DNA from: Geothrix sp.
GTDB lineage: Bacteria > Acidobacteriota > Holophagae > Holophagales > Holophagaceae
Assembly: GCF_030219325.1 (NCBI RefSeq)
Contig: NZ_CP126625.1
Span: 1,414,857 to 1,478,856, forward strand
Reading direction: 5' to 3'
DNA: 64,000 bases
The translations under genes were made by a program, and so were the position numbers. Under the pieces are notes generated by a model. It did no database searches, had not been told where the DNA came from, and worked only from the letters and a program-made list of their open reading frames with translations. Below, piece by piece: positions 20,115 to 31,527 of this stretch (positions are counted from its first letter, which is position 1; the number at the start of each line of letters is the position of its first letter).

Positions 20115-21146
20115 ATGACGATGCACGGTATCCGACGGCTTCGCGCCCTCATCCTGGCGTTGGCTGGTCTGTGGGTCTCGGCCCAGGCACCGGCACCGGA
20201 GTCCCAACCCAGGACCGCCGTCTACGGCCCGGAGCTGGAGGGCTTCGACTACCCCTTCCCGGTGCGGCGCTTCGAGTTCACCTCCCAGGGGGTGAAGCTC
20301 CGCATGGCCTTCATGGAGGTGGCGCCCGAGAAACCGAATGGCCAGACCGTGGTGCTGCTCCACGGGAAGAACTTCACGGCCGCCACCTGGGAGCGCAGCA
20401 TCCGCGTCCTCGCGCAGGCCGGGTACCGGGTGGTGGCCCCGGATCAGATCGGGTTCGGCAAGTCCACCAAGCCGGCCCACTACCAGTACAGCTTCCAGCA
20501 GCTGGCCTCGAACACCCGGGCCCTGCTGGCCTCCCTCGGCATCGAGCGCGCCATCCTGGTGGGGCACTCCACGGGCGGGATGCTGGCCGTGCGTCATGCC
20601 CTGATGTATCCGCAGCAGGTGGACCAGCTCGTCCTGGTGAACCCCATCGGGCTGGAGGACTGGAAGGCCGAGGGCGTGCCGTCCCTCACGGTGGACCAGT
20701 GGTACCAGCGCGAGCTGGGCGTCACGGCCCAGCGGATCCGCGCCTACGAGCAGGCCACCTACTACGCCGGCCAGTGGCGGCCCGAGTTCGAGGCGCCGGT
20801 GCAGATGCTGGCCGGCCTGTTCCAGGGGCCGGGCAGGGAGCTCGTGGCCTGGAACTCGGCCCTCCTCTACGACATGATCTGCACCCAGCCCGTGGTCTAC
20901 GAGTTCGAGCGCCTGAAGGTGCCGACCCTGCTGCTCATCGGCCAGCGCGACACCACGGCCATCGGCAAGGACCTGGCGCCGCCCGAGGTGGCGGCGCGGC
21001 TCGGCCACTACCCGGAGCTGGGCCGGCGGGCCGCCCAGCGCATTCCCGGGGCCAAGCTGGTGGAGTTCCCCAGCCTCGGCCACGCGCCGCAGATCCAGGA
21101 TCCCGAGGCCTTCCACGCGGTGCTCCTGAAGGGGCTGGTGCACTAG
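20115..21146 (+). CDS. Secreted alpha/beta hydrolase
   Basis: A 343-residue alpha/beta-hydrolase with a signal peptide at residues 1-23 (cleavage near VSAQA). The oxyanion stretch is VVLLHGKNF, the nucleophile elbow is GHSTGG, a likely acid Asp is in IGQRDTTAIG and the catalytic His is in LGHAPQIQ. The sequence resembles the 2-hydroxymuconate-semialdehyde hydrolase / haloalkane-dehalogenase-like group, so the reaction (ester or C-C hydrolysis) is open. The ATG is preceded by GGGAGG. Export to the periplasm is inferred from the signal peptide. Confidence 0.88.
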   Translation: MTMHGIRRLRALILALAGLWVSAQAPAPESQPRTAVYGPELEGFDYPFPVRRFEFTSQGVKLRMAFMEVAPEKPNGQTVVLLHGKNFTAATWERSIRVLAQAGYRVVAPDQIGFGKSTKPAHYQYSFQQLASNTRALLASLGIERAILVGHSTGGMLAVRHALMYPQQVDQLVLVNPIGLEDWKAEGVPSLTVDQWYQRELGVTAQRIRAYEQATYYAGQWRPEFEAPVQMLAGLFQGPGRELVAWNSALLYDMICTQPVVYEFERLKVPTLLLIGQRDTTAIGKDLAPPEVAARLGHYPELGRRAAQRIPGAKLVEFPSLGHAPQIQDPEAFHAVLLKGLVH

Positions 21147-21154
21147 ACCGGGCA

Positions 21155-21170
21155 AAGGCTCTGGAGCCTT
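21155..21170 (+). terminator. Short hairpin after the hydrolase gene
   Basis: AAGGCTC-TG-GAGCCTT is a perfect 7-base inverted repeat starting 9 bases after the hydrolase stop. No U-tract follows, so a terminator role is only possible, and chance formation is not excluded. Confidence 0.3.
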
Positions 21171-21215
21171 GACGCGAAGCCGTGGAACAATCGCGGATCG
21201 AATTCGAGGTCATGC

Positions 21216-21791
21216 ATGGGCAAGAATCGGCTCGAGGCCTTCAGCGACGGCGTGCTGGCCATCATCCTCACCATCATGGTGCTGGAGCTGAAGGTGCCCC
21301 ACGGCGACTCGTTCGCGGCTCTGGGCGCGCTGCTGCCCACCTTCGTGAGCTACGCGCTGAGCTTCATCTACATCGCCATCTACTGGAACAACCACCACCA
21401 CCTGCTCCACGCCGTGAAGAAGGTGAACGGGCCCATCCTCTGGGCCAACACCCACCTGCTGTTCTGGTTGTCGCTCGTTCCCTTCGCCACGGCCTGGATG
21501 GGTGAGAACCACTTCGCGGCCCGGCCCGTGGCGCTCTACGGCGGTGTGCTGCTCATGGCAGGGCTGGCCTACTACCTGCTGAGCCAGTGCCTCATCCACT
21601 ACCACAGGGAGGGCTCGCTCCTGGGCACCGCCGTGGGCAGCGACTTCAAGGGCAAGGTCTCCATCGCCATCTACGCCGCGGCCATCCTGCTGTCCTTCGC
21701 CAATCGCTGGCTGGGCTTCGGCCTCTACTGGGTGGTGGCCCTGATCTGGCTGGTGCCGGATCGGCGCATCGAGCGCGTCATTTCTGAATAA
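21216..21791 (+). CDS. TMEM175-family (DUF1211) potassium channel-like membrane protein
   Basis: A 191-residue integral membrane protein with six hydrophobic segments. The N-terminal RLEAFSDGVLAIILTIMVLE carries the FSDG motif that defines bacterial TMEM175 proteins, whose characterised members conduct K+. A His cluster (NNHHHLLHAV) follows segment 2. The length matches the bacterial family, in which one six-helix unit forms a tetramer. It stands alone and converges on purT with a 6-base gap. Confidence 0.88.
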   Translation: MGKNRLEAFSDGVLAIILTIMVLELKVPHGDSFAALGALLPTFVSYALSFIYIAIYWNNHHHLLHAVKKVNGPILWANTHLLFWLSLVPFATAWMGENHFAARPVALYGGVLLMAGLAYYLLSQCLIHYHREGSLLGTAVGSDFKGKVSIAIYAAAILLSFANRWLGFGLYWVVALIWLVPDRRIERVISE

Positions 21792-21797
21792 ACCCGC

Positions 21798-22979
21798 CTA
21801 CTGCAGCTCAATGGTAACGGCCGCCGCCATGGCCTTGGCGTTGGAGCGGGCTTCTTCCAGGGTTGCGGCGGCGGCGATGGCCACTGCCAGGCGGCGGTGG
21901 CCCCTGCATTCGGGCTTGCCGAACAGCCGCAGCTGACTGTCCGGAATCTCCAGGGCCTTTTCCAGGCCATGGAAACTCGGGACACCTTCGCCGTGCCCCA
22001 GCAAGGGCACGCTGGCGGCGGGAGACGACAACCGGATGGAGGGAACCGGCAGGCCCAGGATGGCGCGGGCGTGCAGGGCGAATTCGCTCATGTTCTGGCT
22101 GCCCAAGGTCACCAGGCCCGTGTCGTGGGGGCGGGGGCTCACCTCGCTGAAGATGACCTCCTCCCCGCGGATGAAGAGCTCCACCCCGAAGATGCCGTAG
22201 CCGCCGAGGCCCTTCACGACCTTCCGGGCGATGGTCTGGGCCTTGTCCCAGGTGGCTTCGCTCATGGGCATGGGCTGCCAGCTCTCGCGGTAATCGCCGT
22301 CGATCTGGATGTGCCCGATGGGAGGGCAGCACTGGATGCCGTTCACGGCGGATACCGTCAGGGCCGTGATTTCGTAGTCGAAGGGAATGAATCCCTCCAC
22401 GATGCAGCGTCCGGCTCCGGTGCGGCCGCCCTCCTGAGCGTAGGCCCAGGCCTGGTCGATCTGGTCCTCGGCCTTGATGACACTCTGCCCTTTGCCGGAG
22501 CTGGACATGATGGGCTTCACCACGCAGGGCAGGCCCAGGGCCTCCACCGCCTCGCGCAGCTCGGCCTCCGTGGAGACGAACCGGTAGGGAGATGTGGGCA
22601 AGCCCAGTTCTTCCGCGGCGAACCGCCGGATGCCCTCGCGGTTCATGGTGAGGTTCGCGGCGCGAGCCGAGGGGATCACGGTGTGTCCCTCGGCCTCCAG
22701 CTTCAGCAGCTCCTGGGTGGCGATGGCCTCGATCTCCGGCACGATGAGGTGCGGTTTCTCCAAATCCACGATCCGGCGAAGCTCAGCGGCGTCCAGCATG
22801 GAGAACACATGGCTCCGGTGGGCTACCTGCATGGCGGGGGCGTTGGCGTAGCGGTCGCAGGCGATCACTTCGCAGCCCAGCCGCTGGAGCTCGATGGCGA
22901 CTTCCTTGCCGAGCTCGCCGGAGCCGAGGAGCAGGACGCGCGTGGCGGAGGGGGACAGGGGCGTGCCGAGGGTGGTCAT
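21798..22979 (-). CDS. purT: Formate-dependent phosphoribosylglycinamide formyltransferase
   Basis: A 393-residue ATP-grasp enzyme of purine synthesis that uses formate and ATP to formylate GAR. The N-terminal nucleotide-binding loop is [13 protein letters not shown], and ATP-grasp blocks follow ([45 protein letters not shown]). Length equals E. coli PurT (392). The ATG at 22979 begins the conserved region; the open frame upstream extends into the intergenic region without conservation. It lies 68 bases downstream of the Lrp-family gene on the same strand, so it may share that transcript. purD is at 57051. Confidence 0.95.
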   Translation of the reverse strand: MTTLGTPLSPSATRVLLLGSGELGKEVAIELQRLGCEVIACDRYANAPAMQVAHRSHVFSMLDAAELRRIVDLEKPHLIVPEIEAIATQELLKLEAEGHTVIPSARAANLTMNREGIRRFAAEELGLPTSPYRFVSTEAELREAVEALGLPCVVKPIMSSSGKGQSVIKAEDQIDQAWAYAQEGGRTGAGRCIVEGFIPFDYEITALTVSAVNGIQCCPPIGHIQIDGDYRESWQPMPMSEATWDKAQTIARKVVKGLGGYGIFGVELFIRGEEVIFSEVSPRPHDTGLVTLGSQNMSEFALHARAILGLPVPSIRLSSPAASVPLLGHGEGVPSFHGLEKALEIPDSQLRLFGKPECRGHRRLAVAIAAAATLEEARSNAKAMAAAVTIELQ

Positions 22980-23047
22980 GGCGATTCCCGAAAGGCCCCA
23001 TTCTGCCCTGGAATCCACGGCTTGAGGCTGTCGCCAGCGCCCCGCGG

Positions 23048-23530
23048 TCAGCGGCCAGCGGCCCGGTAATTCGGCATCACCTTGCCCTTGGCGCACTCGA
23101 AGATGAGGCTGGTCTGGATGTGGGCCACTTCGGGGCGGGTGGTGAAGGCGTCCAGGGCCAGGTCGCGCAGGTGGTGGGCGTCGCGCACGGCCACGTGGAC
23201 CTGGAAGTCGTGGGTGCCCGCCACATGGAAGACGGTGAGGACTTCCGGCAAGCCGAGCACGTGCTTCCAGAAGGCCTTCACCTGGGCCCGGCTGTGCTGG
23301 CGGAGCTGCACGGCGATGAGGGCCTGGAGGCCCACGCCGAGAGCGTCCGGATCCACTTCGGCGTGGGCCCCCTTCAGCACCCCCTCGCTGCGCAGGCGCT
23401 GCACCCGGGCCAGGCAGGAGGAGGGCGCCAGACCCACGGCCGAGGCGAGTTCCTTGTTGGAGAGCCGAGCATCATTCTGCAAATGCTCGATCAATTCGCA
23501 GTCAATTCGGTCAAGTTCCATATTTGGCAT
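23048..23530 (-). CDS. Lrp/AsnC-family transcriptional regulator
   Basis: A 160-residue regulator. Residues 1-60 are the AsnC-type winged helix-turn-helix ([20 protein letters not shown], then [18 protein letters not shown]), and residues 70-150 are the ligand-binding RAM domain ([17 protein letters not shown]). It is divergent from the PLP-enzyme gene 70 bases away. The same arrangement is known for mdeR/mdeA in Pseudomonas putida, where the Lrp-type protein controls methionine gamma-lyase. A palindrome between the genes, plus two related half-sites inside the start of this gene, suggests it regulates both the enzyme and itself. Confidence 0.92.
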   Translation of the reverse strand: MPNMELDRIDCELIEHLQNDARLSNKELASAVGLAPSSCLARVQRLRSEGVLKGAHAEVDPDALGVGLQALIAVQLRQHSRAQVKAFWKHVLGLPEVLTVFHVAGTHDFQVHVAVRDAHHLRDLALDAFTTRPEVAHIQTSLIFECAKGKVMPNYRAAGR

Positions 23531-23542
23531 TGTTTCACGAAA

Positions 23543-23567
23543 TCAATTCGGCGGATCGCCGAATTGA
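23543..23567. promoter_or_regulatory. Palindromic operator between the Lrp-type gene and the PLP-enzyme gene
   Basis: A perfect inverted repeat: TCAATTCGGCG, 3-base spacer GAT, CGCCGAATTGA. Copies of the half-site TCAATTCG also occur at 23491 and 23502 (inside the regulator's first codons), spaced 11 and 41 bases apart, so near whole helical turns. This is what cooperative Lrp-type binding would need. The role is inferred from position and symmetry. Confidence 0.7.
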
Positions 23568-23600
23568 TCGAACCTACATTGGGGACATAGGAGTCCTGTC

Positions 23601-24809
23601 ATGGCCCACCCCGCCCGTCCCCAGTCGCTGGAAACCCAGGCCGTCCACGCGGGCCGTGAGGTGCTGCACGAGCAGGGCATCCACGCCATGCCCATCGACC
23701 TCAGCAGCACCTATCCCGTGCAGGATCTGGATGAGGGCGGCCGCAGCCTCGAAGCCATGGCCATGGGTGGCCTGCCCATCGGCAGCCCGGTCTACGCCCG
23801 CCTCTACAACCCCACCGTGGCCCGTTACGAGCAGGCCCTGGCCCAGCTGGAAGGCGCGGAGGAGTGCGTGGCCTTCGGTTCTGGCATGGCCGCGGTGACC
23901 GCCAGCCTCATGGCCGCCAAGCAGCGCGGCAACCACATCGTGGCCGTGCGTCCCCTTTACGGTGGCACGGACCACCTGCTGGCCTCGGGCATGCTGGGCC
24001 TGGAGGTGACCTGGGCCGAGGCCGATGGCATCGCGGCGGCGATTCGTCCCGACACGGCCATGGTGATCGTGGAAACCCCTGCGAATCCGACCCTGGCCTT
24101 GCTGGACCTCGAGGACGTGGTGCGCCAGGCGGGCAAGGTGCCCGTGCTGGTGGACAACACCTTCGCCACGCCCGTGCTGCAGAACCCCATCCAGCAGGGC
24201 GCCACCCTGGTCCTCCACAGCGCCACGAAGTTCCTGGGCGGCCATGGCGACGTGCTGGCGGGCCTGGTGGCCACCAACAACGACTGGGCCACGGAGCTGC
24301 GCAAGGTCCGCGTCATCACCGGCAACGTCCTGCACCCGCTGGCGGCCTACCTGCTGCACCGCAGCCTGCCCACGCTACCCCTGCGCGTGCGCAGCCAGCA
24401 GGCGGGCGCCCAGATCCTCGCCGAGCGCCTGGCCAAGCATCCGGCCGTATCCGCCGTGCACTTCCCCGGCCTCACGGGCCAGGATCCCAAGGGCCTGCTG
24501 GGCCGCCAGATGAAGGGCCCCGGCTCGCTGATGGCCTTCGAGCTGGTGGGCGGCTTCGAGGCCGCCTCGGTGGTGATGTCCGAGGTGAAGCTCATGACGC
24601 CGGCCGTGTCGCTGGGCAGCGTGGACACGCTGATCCAGCATCCCGCCGCCCTCACGCACCGCGTGGTGAATGCCGATGCCCGCGAGCACGCCGGCGTGTC
24701 CCAGTCCCTCATGCGGATGTCCGTGGGCCTCGAGAGCCCCGAGGACCTCTGGGCCGATCTGGAGCAGGCCCTGGTGAAGGCCATGGCCCGCACCGCTGCG
24801 CACGTCTAG
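23601..24809 (+). CDS. Cys/Met-metabolism PLP-dependent enzyme (methionine gamma-lyase / cystathionine lyase-synthase family)
   Basis: A 402-residue fold-type I enzyme. The PLP lysine lies in HSATKFLGGHGD, the phosphate-binding Tyr/Arg in YARLYNPTV, the Asp that contacts the pyridine N in LVDNTFATP, and a glycine turn in AFGSGMAAV. The family covers cystathionine synthase, cystathionine lyases and methionine gamma-lyase. An adjacent Lrp-type gene argues for an mdeA-like lyase role, but the Cys that follows the active-site Tyr in Pseudomonas methionine gamma-lyase is Gly here (RPLYGGTD), as in cystathionine synthases. The exact substrate is therefore open. A GGAG precedes the ATG. Confidence 0.88.
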   Translation: MAHPARPQSLETQAVHAGREVLHEQGIHAMPIDLSSTYPVQDLDEGGRSLEAMAMGGLPIGSPVYARLYNPTVARYEQALAQLEGAEECVAFGSGMAAVTASLMAAKQRGNHIVAVRPLYGGTDHLLASGMLGLEVTWAEADGIAAAIRPDTAMVIVETPANPTLALLDLEDVVRQAGKVPVLVDNTFATPVLQNPIQQGATLVLHSATKFLGGHGDVLAGLVATNNDWATELRKVRVITGNVLHPLAAYLLHRSLPTLPLRVRSQQAGAQILAERLAKHPAVSAVHFPGLTGQDPKGLLGRQMKGPGSLMAFELVGGFEAASVVMSEVKLMTPAVSLGSVDTLIQHPAALTHRVVNADAREHAGVSQSLMRMSVGLESPEDLWADLEQALVKAMARTAAHV

Positions 24810-24834
24810 CCCGGTTCCTTCCGCGTAACCTTTC

Positions 24835-24862
24835 GGGGCCACCCTGGGCACGGGGTGGCCCC
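24835..24862 (+). terminator. GC-rich hairpin after the PLP-enzyme gene
   Basis: GGGGCCACCC, 8-base loop, GGGTGGCCCC: a perfect 10-base stem 25 bases after the stop. No U-run follows, but position and stability fit a terminator or transcript-end structure before the next small operon. Confidence 0.5.
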
Positions 24863-24904
24863 GGTCGTATGCTGGGGGCCCCTTCCCGGACAAGAGGAGA
24901 CCCC

Positions 24905-25024
24905 ATGGCGGACAAACCCGTGCCCACCGGCTTCGGCGCCTTCTGCTGGAGCCAGGTGAACGCCAGCGGTGCGGTGACGGACCCCACGGGCGGAACCTTC
25001 ACCTTGTTCAAGGGCCTGGCGTGA
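24905..25024 (+). CDS. Micro-ORF of 39 residues, unknown
   Basis: ATG at 24905 with AGAGGAG 6 bases upstream, encoding a 39-residue peptide that begins MADKPVPTGFGAFCWSQV and ends GTFTLFKGLA. Its stop overlaps the GTG start of the next gene as GTGA, the same coupling used elsewhere in this window, which argues it is translated. It has no membrane segment or known motif; it may be a small protein or a leader that feeds ribosomes to the downstream gene. Confidence 0.55.
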   Translation: MADKPVPTGFGAFCWSQVNASGAVTDPTGGTFTLFKGLA

Positions 25025-25734
25025 CCCGTCCTTCCCAGGGGCTGATCCACCTGCACTGTGGCGATGCCGCCGCGGCGGTCCACCGGAAGTCCGGGCTTCC
25101 GGGCGAGCTTCGCATCTGGCGGGATTCCCCGGCGGTGGGTCCCTGGACGGCGGCGGAGGACGGTCTGATCCCGCTGCGGGCCACCTGGTGGGGCCTTGTC
25201 CCGGTCGACATGGGCGACATCCCCCACCTCCGGGATCTGGCACGGTCCACGGAGCCGGTGCTGTGGTTCGGCCCGGATCCCTGGGAACAGGCCTGCCTGC
25301 TCTGGGTGCTGGGGGCCCTGCCGGAAGGCACCCTGCCGGATCTCGTCCCCCTCGGGATCGGGGTCGGCCGGATGGCCCCCGGTGCGCTGCCCCGCTGCTT
25401 CGCCGAGAGGAACCTCCTCGAGGCCGACACCCTCGCGGAGGCCAGGCTTCTCTGGCACGCCTTCCTGCAGGGTGGCTGGGGCGCCCTGGCCGGTGCCGGC
25501 CAGGCGGCGCTGCCCTGGCTGGGCCCGGCCCTGGCCCGGCTCGCGGAAGACCACCCGGCCGTCGGCCCCGGGCGGACGCGGCTCCAGATCCAGGGGCTGG
25601 TGGATGCCGGTGTGCGGGACCTCCCCGGACTCATGAAGGGCCTGGGAGAGTTGGAGCATCCCGCCCACGGGGCCTGGTACGGGGACCTCTTCGTCGCCCG
25701 GATGGTGGAGGCCATGGGGGTGCGGATAGGCTGA
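25021..25734 (+). CDS. DUF1835-like protein
   Basis: A 237-residue soluble protein starting at a GTG that overlaps the micro-ORF stop. The opening LIHLHCGDAAAAV, then RIWRDSPAVGPW, and later VLWFGPDPWEQACLLWVL follow the pattern of DUF1835 proteins (a 'hvlnGDs', a 'wrd...GP' and a 'vlWfehDlfdQ..Ll..L' block). The function of the family is unknown. recG follows after 10 bases, so all three genes probably share a transcript. Confidence 0.65.
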   Translation: MTRPSQGLIHLHCGDAAAAVHRKSGLPGELRIWRDSPAVGPWTAAEDGLIPLRATWWGLVPVDMGDIPHLRDLARSTEPVLWFGPDPWEQACLLWVLGALPEGTLPDLVPLGIGVGRMAPGALPRCFAERNLLEADTLAEARLLWHAFLQGGWGALAGAGQAALPWLGPALARLAEDHPAVGPGRTRLQIQGLVDAGVRDLPGLMKGLGELEHPAHGAWYGDLFVARMVEAMGVRIG

Positions 25735-25744
25735 GTCAGCTGCC

Positions 25745-27829
25745 ATGTCGCTCGCTCCGCTCCCCCTCTCATCCAAGGTCACGGTCCTCCGGGGCCTGGG
25801 ACCGGCGCGGGCCGCGGCGCTGCAGGAGGCGGGCATCGACACGCTCCAGGACCTGCTCTGGAGCCTGCCCTACCGCTACGTGGACCGGGGCAGCCTGCGC
25901 TCCCTGGGCAGTCTGGAGATGCGGGGCTTCGAGGCCCAGGAACCGGGTCTGGTTACGGTGCTGGGAACCATCCAGGACCTGCGCCAGAGCACGACGCGGG
26001 TGCAGCGCATGGCCCTCACGGAGGTGCTGCTGGCGGACGGCACCGGCACCCTGCGCCTGCTCTGGTTCAACCAGCCCTACCTGGGTCGCAGCTTGAAGGT
26101 GGGCGACCGGCTGCTGGTGTTCGGAACCCTCGCGGGGGGGCGGCACGGGGTCGAGATGCGCGGCCCGCAGTTCGAGGTGATGGAGCGCAGTGGGGACGTC
26201 GGCTGGGTGCAGCGCCACCTCCCCCTCTACCGGAAGCTGGGGCCCCTCCCGGGCCGGGTGCGCCAGAAGCTCGTGGCCGAGGCCCTGGGCCGGGTCCACC
26301 TCGGCGAGGACTGGCTGCCCCTGGAGCTCTCCAAGGATCTGCCGGACACCCTCACGGCCCTGCGCCTGTTGCACGATCCTCCGGACCAGAGCGAGGCGCG
26401 GGACCTGGAGGAGGGGACGACGCCGGCCCACCGGCGCCTGGCCTCGGAGGAACTCTTCGCCTTCTCCCTGGGGGTGGCGCTCCGGCGAGCGGGGCGCCTG
26501 CAGAGGCCGGGACAGAAGGTCCCCACCTCTCCGGAACTGCGGGAGCGCCTCCGCTCCTTCCTGCCCTTCCACCTCACCGGCGCCCAGCGGCGCTCCTTCA
26601 AGGAGATCGTGGGGGATCTCACCTCGGGCCGGGTGATGAACCGCCTCCTGCAGGGCGACGTGGGCAGCGGCAAGACCCTGGTGGCCCTGCTCGCCATGGC
26701 CATGGTGGCCGAGACGGGCGGGCAGGGCGCGCTCCTGGTGCCCACGGAAGTCCTGGCGCGCCAGCATGCCGCCAGCTTCCGCCGCTACCTGGGTGACGAG
26801 GCGGGCGCCCTCCAGCTGCTGCTGGGCGGCATGAAGGCCGCGGAGAAGCGCGCCGCCCTGGCCCGCATCGCCAGCGGCGAGGCGCGCTACGTGATCGGAA
26901 CCCACGCCCTGTTCCAGGAGTCGGTGGCCTTCCACCGGCTCCAGCTGGTGGTGGTGGATGAGCAGCACCGCTTCGGGGTGAAGCAGCGCGAGGCCCTGAA
27001 GGAGAAGGGCGGGGATCCCCACTGGCTGGTCATGAGTGCCACGCCCATCCCCCGTTCGCTGGCCCTGGCGGTCTTCGGCGACCTGGACCAGAGCGTGCTG
27101 GACGAGCTGCCGCCAGGCCGCCAGCCCATCACCTCCAAGCTGTATTCCACCGGAACGGCGGGCCGGGCCTGGGAGCAGGTGCGCCGGGAACTGGCCGAGG
27201 GCCGCCAGGCCTTCGTGGTGAGCCCGAGCATCGACCCTTCGGACGAAGGCAAGGTGCAGCTCCGCGACATTCAGGCCATGGAGGCCCTGCTGCGGGGCGT
27301 CTTCCCGGACGAGGCCATCGAGGTGGTCCATGGCCGCCTGAAGGCTGATGACATGGCCGCGCGCATGGGCCGCTTCGTGGCCGGCGGGGCGAAGATCCTC
27401 CTCGCCACCACGGTGATCGAGGTGGGCGTGGACGTGCCCAATGCCACGGTGATGGTGGTGGACCACGCCGAGCGCTTCGGCCTGAGCCAGCTGCACCAGC
27501 TGCGCGGCCGCGTGGGTCGTGGCGAATACCGCAGCCACTTCCTCATGATTAGTGATTCGGAGAGCGAGCGTCTGCAGACCCTCGTCGAGACGCAGGACGG
27601 TTTCCGCATCGCCCAGCGGGACCTCGAACTGCGCGGGCCCGGCGAGTTCTTCGGCGTCCGGCAGGCGGGGTTGCCGCAGTTCCAGGTGGCGGATCTCGTC
27701 CGGGACCGGGATCTCCTGCTGCGCTGCCGCGAGGCCGCGGGCCGAGCCCTGGCCATCGGTCTCAGCGAGGCCCAGGCTGGATGGCTGAAGCGGGAGCAGG
27801 TCCGGCTGAAGCTGGCGGACGTGAGCTGA
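25745..27829 (+). CDS. recG: ATP-dependent DNA helicase RecG
   Basis: A 694-residue helicase that remodels stalled forks and branched DNA. An N-terminal wedge/OB domain (about 1-160) is followed by two RecA-like lobes: Walker A GDVGSGKT, motif II DEQHRFG, motif III VMSATPIPRSLAL, motif V ATTVIEVGVDVPNA and motif VI QLRGRVGRG. The C-terminal TRG region follows with GPGEFFGVRQAGLP. The length is normal for the family. It converges on the propeller sensor kinase with 15 bases between stops. Confidence 0.96.
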   Translation: MSLAPLPLSSKVTVLRGLGPARAAALQEAGIDTLQDLLWSLPYRYVDRGSLRSLGSLEMRGFEAQEPGLVTVLGTIQDLRQSTTRVQRMALTEVLLADGTGTLRLLWFNQPYLGRSLKVGDRLLVFGTLAGGRHGVEMRGPQFEVMERSGDVGWVQRHLPLYRKLGPLPGRVRQKLVAEALGRVHLGEDWLPLELSKDLPDTLTALRLLHDPPDQSEARDLEEGTTPAHRRLASEELFAFSLGVALRRAGRLQRPGQKVPTSPELRERLRSFLPFHLTGAQRRSFKEIVGDLTSGRVMNRLLQGDVGSGKTLVALLAMAMVAETGGQGALLVPTEVLARQHAASFRRYLGDEAGALQLLLGGMKAAEKRAALARIASGEARYVIGTHALFQESVAFHRLQLVVVDEQHRFGVKQREALKEKGGDPHWLVMSATPIPRSLALAVFGDLDQSVLDELPPGRQPITSKLYSTGTAGRAWEQVRRELAEGRQAFVVSPSIDPSDEGKVQLRDIQAMEALLRGVFPDEAIEVVHGRLKADDMAARMGRFVAGGAKILLATTVIEVGVDVPNATVMVVDHAERFGLSQLHQLRGRVGRGEYRSHFLMISDSESERLQTLVETQDGFRIAQRDLELRGPGEFFGVRQAGLPQFQVADLVRDRDLLLRCREAAGRALAIGLSEAQAGWLKREQVRLKLADVS

Positions 27830-27844
27830 GGCCGGGGCGGCCGT

Positions 27845-30895
<3,051 letters not shown>

Positions 30896-30962
30896 CTTGC
30901 TTGGGATATCGGTTGATCGGGCTGGCCGCTTCAATTTCCGGCTCCGTGGCGGAGGCAGCCCC

Positions 30963-31442
30963 CTACTTGGCCAGCCGGCGGGCCACGCGCTCCCGGAGGG
31001 CCTCAGGCACCAGCTCGGAGAGGTTGCCCCCCATGGTGCCGATCTCGCGGACCAGGCGGCTGCTGACGGCGCTGTACTTCTCCTTGGGCATGAGGAAGAC
31101 GGTCTCCAGCTCCGGGGCCAGCTTGCGGTTCATGAGAGCCATCTGGAACTCGTACTCGAAGTCGCTGAAGGCCCGCACGCCGCGGACGATGAACTGGGCG
31201 TTCTGGGCCTTGGCGAAATCCACGAGCAGGCCGTGGAAGGTGGTGATCTCCACGTTCGGCAGGGAGGTCGTCAGCTCCTCGAGCATGGCCGCCCGCTCTT
31301 CGACGGTGAAGGCGGGCGTCTTGGCGGGGTTGTGCAGCACGGCCACCACCAGACGGTCCACGAGCTTGGCCGCCCGCTGGATGAGGTCCCAGTGGCCGAG
31401 GGTCACGGGATCGAAAGAGCCTGGATAGATGGCCGACCGCAC
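30963..31442 (-). CDS. coaD: Phosphopantetheine adenylyltransferase
   Basis: A 159-residue nucleotidyltransferase of coenzyme A synthesis (phosphopantetheine + ATP to dephospho-CoA). The N-terminus AIYPGSFDPVTLGHWDLI contains the T-x-G-H type ATP motif, FIVRGVRAFSDFEYE is the conserved central block, and YSAVSSRLVREI is the family's 'SSt.vRei' motif. GTG start at 31442 with GGAG upstream. It is divergent from ddl (85 bases between). Confidence 0.96.
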   Translation of the reverse strand: MRSAIYPGSFDPVTLGHWDLIQRAAKLVDRLVVAVLHNPAKTPAFTVEERAAMLEELTTSLPNVEITTFHGLLVDFAKAQNAQFIVRGVRAFSDFEYEFQMALMNRKLAPELETVFLMPKEKYSAVSSRLVREIGTMGGNLSELVPEALRERVARRLAK

Positions 31443-31527
31443 GGTTGCTCCGAAGGTAGGCCCTCAGCCTAGCGCATCGGCCGCGCGCGGGTGTCAAAGT
31501 ACCTGGGGTTCGGAGTACAGTGGACGC

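Noticed and set aside
30896-30934. Upstream TTG start for the propeller kinase
   Set aside because: It would place 13 extra residues before a normal signal peptide; the ATG at 30895 fits better.
31492-31497. TTGACA on the minus strand as -35 for coaD
   Set aside because: The only TAGGCT-like -10 is about 20 bases away, outside the usual spacing; kept only as a possibility.
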